Positions 1-7,101 of a stretch of DNA of 27,875 nucleotides are shown here, piece by piece. This DNA is from Rhizobiales bacterium UBA3584 (GTDB lineage Bacteria; Pseudomonadota; Alphaproteobacteria; Rhizobiales; Devosiaceae). Location of the stretch: NCBI GenBank assembly GCA_002375765.1, contig DFMV01000021.1, positions 837-28,711 of the forward strand, written 5' to 3'. The notes beneath the pieces were generated by a model that did no database searches, was not told the DNA's origin, and saw nothing but the letters and a program-made list of their open reading frames with translations. The position numbers and the translations under genes are program-made. The first letter of the stretch is position 1, and each line of letters starts with the position of its first letter.

Positions 1-1148
1 AACACTTCGGCCTTGGTCTCGTCGGGGTGGTTCATCGAGAACCAGACGATGGCCGTGTTGAAGTCGCAGGTATCGGCAGAGACCAGGCGATAATCGCCCT
101 GTTCCTGACCGTCCACGAAGACGGCGCGGTTCTGCGGGATCGACACATTGCGTCCCGACATCGAAACGTCACCCTGGAGCGCAGCGAGCAGATCGACCTC
201 GGCATCCTGGCTCAACGTCCATGTGTGGGCATCGAGATAGGGGAGCTGCTGGCAGGCGGGATCGACCTTGAAGTAGTAGGGATTGCGAACGAACGAGAAG
301 CGCTGCTTGTCCGCATAGGGTTCGGTCGGGATCCAGGCCATGACCGAGGGACGGTCGGGATCGTTGAACTGGGCAGCGTCGTCATAGGATCCGACATTGG
401 CACGCCACCAGGCGGTGTAGTCGGTTTCGCCGTCTTCTTCCATCATCTGCGCCACGCCCTCGGGATTGAGGTCGATGTCGAACTGGGAGACATAGTGCTC
501 GGGGAACATCACGACGCGCTGGCCATAGGGGGTGGCAAGCTGCTGGAGCAGCAGGCCGTAGGGCTGGGACCAGCTCATTTCCACTGTGTAGTCGTCGATG
601 ACCGTCAGGGTCATGGGCTCGCCATTGACCACGAAGATATCGCGCGGACCGCGGGGGTTGATCTTTTCGTTGGTCTCGACGTTTTCCCACCAATAGCGGA
701 TATCGTCGGCGGTGAAGTCCTCACCATCAGACCATTTCATGCCTTCGCGCAGATAGAAGGTGTAGGTGGTGGCGTCTTCCGAGACGTCCCAACCTTCGGC
801 AACGCCGGGAATGACTTCGGAGCCATCGACACTCCAGCGCACCAGCGGCTCGTAGCCGTAATGGCGCATCTCGGCAATGCGGCCACCGCCCCAGCGATCC
901 TGGAACTCGCCGCCATAGACGCCGATTTCCTCGGCCGGCTCGATTACCAGCGGATTGACCGGCAGACGATCCCCCACGGCAGGCAACTCGCCCGCGGCAA
1001 CCCGGTCGGCAAGTTGAGGGGCTTCGGTGTAGGTCGAGCATTGTGCGGCCGGCGCATCCTGCGCCAGTGCGGGAACCGCCGGAACTGCCGTCAAGGCGGT
1101 GGCGGCGAGGTAGCCCGCCATAATGGCTATAGTCGGTTTCTTGATCAT
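1..1148 (-). CDS. ABC transporter substrate-binding protein, family 5 (3' end cut by window)
   Basis: This is the periplasmic binding component of a peptide/oligopeptide-type ABC importer. The visible 382 residues begin MIKKPTIAIMAGYLAATALTA and continue to an ALA-QD signal peptidase site near residue 29, so export by Sec is expected. Family 5 hallmarks follow: a 'YEPLVRW' segment, 'VIPGVAEGWDVSEDATTYTFYL', 'GMKWSDGEDFTADDIRYWWENV', and later 'FVRNPYYFKVDP'. The ATG is preceded by AGGA at suitable spacing. The gene reads off the left edge, so the permease and ATPase genes are probably beyond it. It diverges from the LacI regulator, and a LacI-type operator lies about 130 bp upstream of its start. 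The substrate cannot be read from the sequence. LacI control suggests a sugar or glycoside rather than a peptide, but that is inference. Confidence 0.9.
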   Translation of the reverse strand, partial: MIKKPTIAIMAGYLAATALTAVPAVPALAQDAPAAQCSTYTEAPQLADRVAAGELPAVGDRLPVNPLVIEPAEEIGVYGGEFQDRWGGGRIAEMRHYGYEPLVRWSVDGSEVIPGVAEGWDVSEDATTYTFYLREGMKWSDGEDFTADDIRYWWENVETNEKINPRGPRDIFVVNGEPMTLTVIDDYTVEMSWSQPYGLLLQQLATPYGQRVVMFPEHYVSQFDIDLNPEGVAQMMEEDGETDYTAWWRANVGSYDDAAQFNDPDRPSVMAWIPTEPYADKQRFSFVRNPYYFKVDPACQQLPYLDAHTWTLSQDAEVDLLAALQGDVSMSGRNVSIPQNRAVFVDGQEQGDYRLVSADTCDFNTAIVWFSMNHPDETKAEV

Positions 1149-1277
1149 GAGTCCTAACCCTTGTTTGACCCGTTGCATGGACGCGGGGGGCGCCGGCGGC
1201 TTAACTCTGACCCGGCACTTGCCCCATGAAGGACGGATGCGGTTTAGCGCCGCGAGTTTGCGCAAGAGTGACGAAAT

Positions 1278-1296
1278 CTTGAAAACGATTTCAAAA
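1278..1296. promoter_or_regulatory. LacI-family operator, site 1
   Basis: CTTGAAAACGATTTCAAAA contains the near-palindrome TTGAAAACGATTTCAA with a central CG, the typical shape of LacI/GalR operators. It sits in the divergent intergenic region between the binding-protein gene and lacI, 82 bp before the lacI start. An exact inverted copy of all 19 bases occurs at 2439-2457. Autoregulation plus control of the transporter is the natural inference. Confidence 0.8.
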
Positions 1297-1378
1297 ATAT
1301 GCTACGGCAGCATCGTGGATCACGCCGGACCCTTGCATGGTTGTGTGAAGCTGTTGCGATGGCAAAGAGAGTGCTCCC

Positions 1379-2425
1379 ATGATTACCATCAAGGACGTGG
1401 CGCGCGCCGCGCATGTGTCGATCGCTACGGTTTCCCGGGTCCTGAACGCCTATCCCCATGTGCGGCCGGAAGTGCGCGAGCGGGTGCAAAAGGCGATTGC
1501 CGAATTGGGCTATTCGCCCAATCGGCTGGCCACAAGTTTCAGAACGCAGCAATCGCGGGTGGTGGGCGTATTCCTGCGCCAGCAGCGCACGCCGTTCTCA
1601 AGCGCACTGGCCTACGCTATTGAAAGTGCCATTTTTGAAGCGGGCTACCGCGCGCTTTTGTGCTCGACCAACGGGGATCCCGATCGCGAGGAAACCTATG
1701 TCGAATCCATGATCGAGCTGCGCGCCGAAGGCGTGGTCATCCGTCCCACCGGGTCGGCGGCCCGAACCGCACGGCACGTGGCCCGGCTCAGAGAGGCCGG
1801 AATTTCCATCGTCTTTGCCGACATGAAACCGCCGATGACCCAGGTCAGCGCCGTTGTTTGCGACAACTATTCGGGCGGATACGAAGGTATGCGGCACCTT
1901 CTGGGGCTGGGGCATCGCAAGATCGGCATCATCGCCGGATCGCGCGCCCAGGCGGGGGGCGCCAAGGGTAATGGTAATGTGGGCAGTGAGCGGATGCGCG
2001 GCATCATGCGCGCCTCCCAGGATCTGGCCGAAGGTGTCGAGTTGTTCTTTTCCGGACCATTTGACGAGGCGACGCTGGAGGAAGGCGCGCGTCAGGCGGA
2101 GTATATTTTCGACAGCTATCCCGATGTCACAGCCCTGTTCGGCACCACGGACGTCCTGGCGATCGGCGCCATGCAGACCGCTCACCGGCGCGGCATAGCG
2201 GTCCCCGATGAAATTTCAATCCTTGGCTATGACGGCATCATGGAATCGGGGATCACCTTTCCCAGTCTGTCGACAGTTCGCCAGCCGATCCACGAAATGG
2301 GCACTCTGGCCGCCCAGACGCTTCTCCATCACATCCGAAATCCGCAGGCGTCCGCGCAACACATCGTTCTGGAAAATTCGGTTCTCGTGCGCAACTCCAC
2401 CGGGCCGGCCCCCGATGGGAGATGA
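1379..2425 (+). CDS. LacI family transcriptional regulator
   Basis: This is a 348-aa DNA-binding repressor or activator of the LacI/GalR family. The N-terminal helix-turn-helix reads 'TIKDVARAAHVSIATVSRVL' (residues 3-22), followed by the hinge helix region 'GYSPNRLATSF' around 45-55. The rest is the periplasmic-binding-protein-like effector domain, ending with the typical 'DEISILGYDGI' and 'PSLSTVRQP' segments. Length is normal for the family. The ATG is preceded by a purine stretch (AGAGAG). A 19-bp operator lies on each side of the gene: upstream in the divergent promoter region and just downstream before the HAD-like gene. It therefore probably controls itself, the ABC transporter and the HAD-like gene. 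The inducer is unknown. Confidence 0.95.
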   Translation: MITIKDVARAAHVSIATVSRVLNAYPHVRPEVRERVQKAIAELGYSPNRLATSFRTQQSRVVGVFLRQQRTPFSSALAYAIESAIFEAGYRALLCSTNGDPDREETYVESMIELRAEGVVIRPTGSAARTARHVARLREAGISIVFADMKPPMTQVSAVVCDNYSGGYEGMRHLLGLGHRKIGIIAGSRAQAGGAKGNGNVGSERMRGIMRASQDLAEGVELFFSGPFDEATLEEGARQAEYIFDSYPDVTALFGTTDVLAIGAMQTAHRRGIAVPDEISILGYDGIMESGITFPSLSTVRQPIHEMGTLAAQTLLHHIRNPQASAQHIVLENSVLVRNSTGPAPDGR

Positions 2426-2438
2426 AAGAACCGTCATC

Positions 2439-2457
2439 TTTTGAAATCGTTTTCAAG
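2439..2457. promoter_or_regulatory. LacI-family operator, site 2
   Basis: TTTTGAAATCGTTTTCAAG is the exact reverse complement of the 19-bp operator at 1278-1296. It lies 13 bp after the lacI stop codon and 59 bp before the start of the HAD-like gene. It is therefore placed to control that gene separately, or to allow looping across lacI. Confidence 0.8.
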
Positions 2458-2516
2458 ATTTTCGTTACAGGCTTGCCATCTGCTCCACCTAAGCAGTCAG
2501 CACTTCGTCCGACTCA

Positions 2517-3818
2517 ATGAGAACCTTCAAAATGGCCTATGATGCGCGTTCCGCCGTTCCGGCGCTGCCCACCCCCTCCGACCTTGCGCTCGCCCGCCGG
2601 CTTGCGCCGCGCATCCGGTTTGCCCGCAACGAGCCGTTCTATCCTTCAAAGGTCGGCGTGACGGTCCTCGATGCCCCCGGCCAGTCGCCTTCAGCGCCCC
2701 TTGCCGTCACTTTCGAGCCTGGTGTCGCCAGGGTTATCGAATATGCGATCTGGTGGGATTGGGATATCCAGCATCTCTATGAACTCGAGCACATCTGGCT
2801 CAAGCTCGATGCCAGCGACGCCATCGTCGGCGTCGATGCCAGCGCCCATGGCAAGCTCTATCCCATGGTTTCGGCCGATGGGGCACTGCCGCTCGAAGAG
2901 GGGCGCGTTACCCTTTATTCCGAACCGGGAAAGCACGCCTTCCACGCCAGCGCCGATCCCATTGTTGAACGCCGCCAGTGGCTCACAGCAAGCTGCACGT
3001 CGATGACCAGTGCGGGTCACGTTCTGATCAATTCCATGTTCGAAGACGTGTTCGCCACGATAACCGCCCAGGACCATCGGGCTGTGCGCCGTTATCTCCA
3101 GAACCGCGCGTTCATGCCGGCATTCGATTTCAGCACTGCCTTCGATCTTTCCACGCTCGATTACATCTCCTGGCCCGACCTGCACGCCTTTATCTGCCAG
3201 CGGGTGCCAGAGGTGCTCGCCAAGGTGCGTGCCGACCAGCCGCTCATCAAGGCCGTGCTGCTCGACAGCGGCGACACCCTGGTCGATGAGGCGACGGAAA
3301 TCCGTGATGCGGAGGACCATGTGGTCAAGGCCGATCTGATTCCCGGCGCCATGGAGATGGTCGAGACCCTGGCCAGCGAAGGCTACCGCATCGCGCTGGT
3401 CGCCGATGGAAGGCTGAAGAGTTTTGCCAACATACTGGGCGGTCACGGGGTTTCCGCGTACTTTGAAGCGGAAATCATCTCCGAGGCCCAGGGTTGCGAG
3501 AAGCCCGCCGCCCAGATGTTCCTTGCCGCGCTTGCGGCGCTGGGGCTCGATGCCACCGATGTCGCCGAAACTGTCATGGTCGGCAATCATCTGGGCCGCG
3601 ACGTCAAGGGGGCCAACGATCTGGGGATCATTTCGATCTGGCAGAACTGGTCGCCCCGCCGCCACAAGACCCCGTATGATCCGAGCGAATTGCCCGCCTA
3701 TACCATTTTCGCCCCCGGCGAACTCCCAACGCTCCTCGCGGAAATCGAGTGCGCGATGGGCCGCCGCGCCCGCAATCCGGCGCTAGCCGATCCCCTGGCA
3801 CGAGCGGCGAACCAGTGA
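2517..3818 (+). CDS. HAD-like protein with extra N-terminal domain
   Basis: This 433-aa protein has two parts. Residues about 60-235 form an N-terminal domain with 'WWDWDIQHLYELEHIWLKLD', 'ASAHGKLYP' and 'EPGKHAF', a pattern with conserved His and Gly that I cannot assign to a characterised enzyme. Residues about 243-415 are a HAD-like hydrolase domain: motif I 'LLDSGDTL' (D250), a cap or linker, 'EKPAAQMF' supplying the motif III Lys, and motif IV 'GNHLGRDVKGA'. Two positions are unusual. The second motif I Asp is Gly252, and the first acidic residue of motif IV is Asn357. Classical phosphatase chemistry may thus be altered. The gene follows a LacI operator, so it is probably coregulated with the transporter. 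It converges on the GNAT-like gene with only 11 bp between stop codons. Confidence 0.75.
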   Translation: MRTFKMAYDARSAVPALPTPSDLALARRLAPRIRFARNEPFYPSKVGVTVLDAPGQSPSAPLAVTFEPGVARVIEYAIWWDWDIQHLYELEHIWLKLDASDAIVGVDASAHGKLYPMVSADGALPLEEGRVTLYSEPGKHAFHASADPIVERRQWLTASCTSMTSAGHVLINSMFEDVFATITAQDHRAVRRYLQNRAFMPAFDFSTAFDLSTLDYISWPDLHAFICQRVPEVLAKVRADQPLIKAVLLDSGDTLVDEATEIRDAEDHVVKADLIPGAMEMVETLASEGYRIALVADGRLKSFANILGGHGVSAYFEAEIISEAQGCEKPAAQMFLAALAALGLDATDVAETVMVGNHLGRDVKGANDLGIISIWQNWSPRRHKTPYDPSELPAYTIFAPGELPTLLAEIECAMGRRARNPALADPLARAANQ

Positions 3819-3829
3819 CGCAACTGGTC

Positions 3830-5572
3830 TCACGACCGGGCCAGATTGCGGATGACCACTCGGCGGCGGGCCATGGCCGAGGCGGCCATCACCGTATGAA
3901 TTGCGCTTGCGGTGCTTTTGCCATCCCCCGCCAATGGCGAGCCCGCATGCGAAAAGTCCAGGACCGTCTGTACCGTCCCCTTTTCCGTTGCCGGCTTTTT
4001 CGCGCTCCGATTGCGCAGCGCCGCATCGAGCGCCCGCCTCTCATTGTTTCTGCGCAAGGCAAGCAGATAGCCTCTCTGGGCGTCGGGATAGTCCTTCTTG
4101 AGGCGCAAGGCCCTGTCGAAGGCTGAAAAGGCTTCGTCATACTGCTTGAGGTTGTACAGGGCCCGCCCCATCAAGAACCACGCACGCGGCAGGGCGTCGT
4201 TCCGTGCGAGCAGCTTGCGGAAGGTTTCGACCACCTCGGCCCATTCGCCGCGCGCGGCGAGCGATTGGCCGAGCCTGAACCAGACCTTCACCGATTCCGG
4301 CCGCAGGTCCAGCAGCGCTCGGAACTGACTGGCAGCCATGGCATGATCGCCAACGCGCGTGCCCACCAGGCCCCGCAGATATAGGGCGCTGGTGTTGTGC
4401 GGCTCAATTTCCAGAACCTGATCATAGCCTCGAGCGGCTTCGGCCGGCTTTTTCTCGCGCCACAACTCGGCCGACCGGCGCAGGACGAATGCAAGGCTGC
4501 GTGCGTCCAGGCTTGGCGCGCGCGCCTCGCGATCCTTGGGCTCGACAAGCACGGATTTGAGATGAAACTCCTGCGCTCCAAAGGAGTATTTGTACGGTTC
4601 ATTGCCGCGCAGGAAGTCGTATTTGACCATGCCCTGGGCAATGGCATGGCGGATGGCGTAGCCGTGCATCACAAGTCCGGCGGGCAAATCCTGGAACGCC
4701 TCGTCGCGTCCGCCGATGAGAAAGTTGTAACTTCCCTTGCGCTGGTCGACCAGAATGGCGAGGGCGCAAATGGCTCGGTCGCCGTGCCAGAGCACGGGCA
4801 TGAACAGGGTGCCGGTCATAAAGGCGTGCTTGAGCATACGGCGGTTGGTATCCAGGATTGCGGCCAGCCGCTTGCCCTTTCTCTTTCCCCACCTCTGGGT
4901 CCAAAGCTCGATCAACAAGTCCATGTCGCGTTCGAACGTCGCCGCATCGGTATGGGTGATGCGATACACGTCCGACCCTTCGACCTGGCGCATATAGCGC
5001 CGGATCTTCTGGCGCGTGTTGGAGCTCACGCGCGTCTGCAGGAAATCGTCCCAGTCGCTGGACAGCAGGGTGAAAGGGCAAATGCCGTTGTCCACACCGT
5101 CGGGGTTGACCATGGATATGTCGGAGAACCCGAACTCCTGCGGAGAGAAGCGGTTCATGAACAGTTCGGCCCGCCGCGACGAAGCCGCAAGGCTTAGAAA
5201 ACGCAGGCTGCCCCAGGTCATCTGCTTGAGCCGTTCAGCCATTGCGGGAATGGCTTGGTCCTCATACTCCGGCCGGCAGATGAACCCGTTATAGTCGGAG
5301 ACGTTGTTGCCCGAGAAGCCAAACTCGGTGCTGAACCCCTCGGAGCCGTGCTGGGTCCGGCATCGCAGGGACGTAAAGGCCACCAACGGCGAATCCGGCC
5401 CCTCGGCACGTGCTGCCAGCACCAGACCGGAGTGGCCGGGTCCTCCCCGCGTGCCGAATAGCCAGTCATAAGAAAGAAAGTATTGGGCTTCCGGATCGGA
5501 ATCGTACACAGCGATCCAATCTTCTCGCAATGCCCGGAATGCATCAGCCCCCTCAATGATTTCCACGTGCAT
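3830..5572 (-). CDS. GNAT-like (CelD/BioF2-type) acyltransferase fused to TPR repeats
   Basis: This 580-aa cytoplasmic protein has two parts. The N-terminal part (about 1-345) resembles the acetyltransferase domain of the CelD/FemAB-like group: 'LREDWIAVYDSDPEAQYFLS' near the start, then 'FLQTRVSSNTRQKIRRYMRQ', 'LWTQRWGKR', 'ALAILVDQRKGSYNFLIGG', and 'GMVKYDFLRGNEPYK' with 'YKYSFG'. Such domains are often encoded with polysaccharide or surface-polymer genes. The C-terminal part (about 370-490) holds three or more TPR units, for example 'AARGYDQVLEIEPHNTSALY' and 'YDEAFSAFDRALRLKKDYPD'. The last 80 residues are polar and low in predicted structure. It follows the secretion operon on the same strand after a 194-bp gap, so it may belong to it. 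The acceptor substrate is unknown. Confidence 0.75.
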   Translation of the reverse strand: MHVEIIEGADAFRALREDWIAVYDSDPEAQYFLSYDWLFGTRGGPGHSGLVLAARAEGPDSPLVAFTSLRCRTQHGSEGFSTEFGFSGNNVSDYNGFICRPEYEDQAIPAMAERLKQMTWGSLRFLSLAASSRRAELFMNRFSPQEFGFSDISMVNPDGVDNGICPFTLLSSDWDDFLQTRVSSNTRQKIRRYMRQVEGSDVYRITHTDAATFERDMDLLIELWTQRWGKRKGKRLAAILDTNRRMLKHAFMTGTLFMPVLWHGDRAICALAILVDQRKGSYNFLIGGRDEAFQDLPAGLVMHGYAIRHAIAQGMVKYDFLRGNEPYKYSFGAQEFHLKSVLVEPKDREARAPSLDARSLAFVLRRSAELWREKKPAEAARGYDQVLEIEPHNTSALYLRGLVGTRVGDHAMAASQFRALLDLRPESVKVWFRLGQSLAARGEWAEVVETFRKLLARNDALPRAWFLMGRALYNLKQYDEAFSAFDRALRLKKDYPDAQRGYLLALRRNNERRALDAALRNRSAKKPATEKGTVQTVLDFSHAGSPLAGDGKSTASAIHTVMAASAMARRRVVIRNLARS

Positions 5573-5766
5573 CGCCTGATCCTCGCATTCAACTTTCTTG
5601 CTTTGGACGCCCGAAACCCGAGCCCGAAAGACCGACTGCGCCCAAAGGCCCGTGCCGGGCGCGGTCCGTCGAAATCATGATCTCATTGGCCCGGAGGAGG
5701 TGCCTTCCCCCCTGCCCTTCCCGGCCTCCCTGAAACGTGCTGCCCATTTTTTCCAGGACCCTCATT

Positions 5767-7098
5767 TCAGTTTTCCCGGAAGGCGCGCGTCATGCTGTCG
5801 GCTATGGGCTTGCTGAGATATTCAAAGAAGGTGCGCTCGTCTGTTTCGATAAGGATCTCGACCGGCATGCCGGGAGTGGGGGTAAAACCGGTGACCCGCT
5901 CAAGCTGTTCAGGCGCGATGGTGACACGCGCCACATAGATCTCATTGGCGGCGTTGCCATCCTCGATCGCATCGGCCGAAATATAGTCGACCTTGCCCTC
6001 GAGTATGGGCGTCGTGCGTTGATTGAGCGCGGAAAGCCGGATGTCGGCCGTCTGCCCGAGTTCGAGTTCATCAATCTGCATGCGGGGGATCTGGGCTTCG
6101 ATGATCAAAGGCACATCGGACGGCAGGATTTCCATTATCGCGCTGCCGCTCTCAATCACTCCGCCCGAGGTGTGGTAGTGCATGCGCACGACGATGCCGT
6201 CGGATGGAGACGTGATCACGGTGCGGGAGAGAACGTTCTGGACGCTGTTCATTTCTTCGCGCAGTGTTTCAAGTTCTGCCGAAACGTCCTGGAGTTCAGC
6301 CAATGCAGTTTGCCGTTCGGCAGACACAAGCTGGGTAATCTCGCGGCGATGCTGCTCGATTTGCGCGAGTGTCATTTCCGCCTCTGCCTCCATGCGGGCA
6401 ATATCGCCATCGGCATCGGCCAGGGCCCGCTGGAGCGAGTTTACGGAGGACAGCGTTGTCAGCTGGCGGGCAAAGAGTTCGTTCTGGACGTCGCGGTCCT
6501 GCTCCAGGAGCGTCACCTGGCGCTGGAAAGCGGCCAGTTGCGAAGTGATGCCGGTGTGCTGGAATTCGAGTGCCCTGACGTTTTCGGTCAGCACATCGAC
6601 CCGGTTCTGGATGGCCAGGCGCGCCGTGTCGAAACTCTCTCTCTGGCCGTCAATGATGGACCGGACTTCAGGGTCGTCGATTTCCTCGAGAACCGAAGCA
6701 GGAGGCACATAGGCATCGGCACCGTCGACCTGTCCCTGAAGGCGGGCTCGCATGGCCTCAAGCCGGAGCAGGCGCAAGTGAAGTCCGCGCGCGTTCGAAA
6801 GCGCGGTTGTCGGGTCGAGGTGAACAAGGTTCTGGCCCTGCACGACCCGGTCGCCCTCCGTCACCAGGAGTTCGCGGATGATGCCGCCCTCAAGGTGCTG
6901 GACAATCTTGTTGGCCCCCGTGGCGACAAACGTTCCCGGCGCGATGACTGCGGAAGCGAGCGGAGCCGTGCCCGCCCACACGCCGAAACCGCCGAACGTG
7001 ACACCCATCAACAGCAAGCCAAACAGCGTCTGCCTGCCGATCGAGCGGGGGACCTCGGAATACCATTCAGGCGCCTTGCTGACTGAGACTAAGGTCAT
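5767..7098 (-). CDS. HlyD-type periplasmic adaptor of a type I secretion system
   Basis: This 443-aa membrane fusion protein bridges the inner-membrane ABC exporter to an outer-membrane TolC-like channel. There is a short cytoplasmic N-terminus, then one membrane segment at about residues 24-43. The first half of the lipoyl/barrel-sandwich domain follows ('GTFVATGANKIVQHLEGGI', 'EGDRVVQGQNLVHLD'). A long alpha-helical coiled-coil hairpin spans about 95-285. The second half ('SPSDGIVVRMHYHTSGGVI', 'IEAQIPRMQIDELELGQ') and a beta-barrel end ('GMPVEILIETDERTFFEYL') complete it. This is the PrtE/HlyD layout at normal length. It starts 3 bp after the stop of the export ATPase, so the two are surely co-transcribed. 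Confidence 0.93.
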   Translation of the reverse strand: MTLVSVSKAPEWYSEVPRSIGRQTLFGLLLMGVTFGGFGVWAGTAPLASAVIAPGTFVATGANKIVQHLEGGIIRELLVTEGDRVVQGQNLVHLDPTTALSNARGLHLRLLRLEAMRARLQGQVDGADAYVPPASVLEEIDDPEVRSIIDGQRESFDTARLAIQNRVDVLTENVRALEFQHTGITSQLAAFQRQVTLLEQDRDVQNELFARQLTTLSSVNSLQRALADADGDIARMEAEAEMTLAQIEQHRREITQLVSAERQTALAELQDVSAELETLREEMNSVQNVLSRTVITSPSDGIVVRMHYHTSGGVIESGSAIMEILPSDVPLIIEAQIPRMQIDELELGQTADIRLSALNQRTTPILEGKVDYISADAIEDGNAANEIYVARVTIAPEQLERVTGFTPTPGMPVEILIETDERTFFEYLSKPIADSMTRAFREN

Positions 7099-7101
7099 GG
7101 C

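Noticed and set aside
27..1157. Long plus-strand open frame opposite the binding-protein gene
   Set aside because: It is the antisense shadow of a clear family 5 binding protein; its product has the His/Gly/Val-rich look typical of antisense frames in GC-rich DNA. Similar long shadows oppose the secretion, glycosyltransferase and MFS genes.
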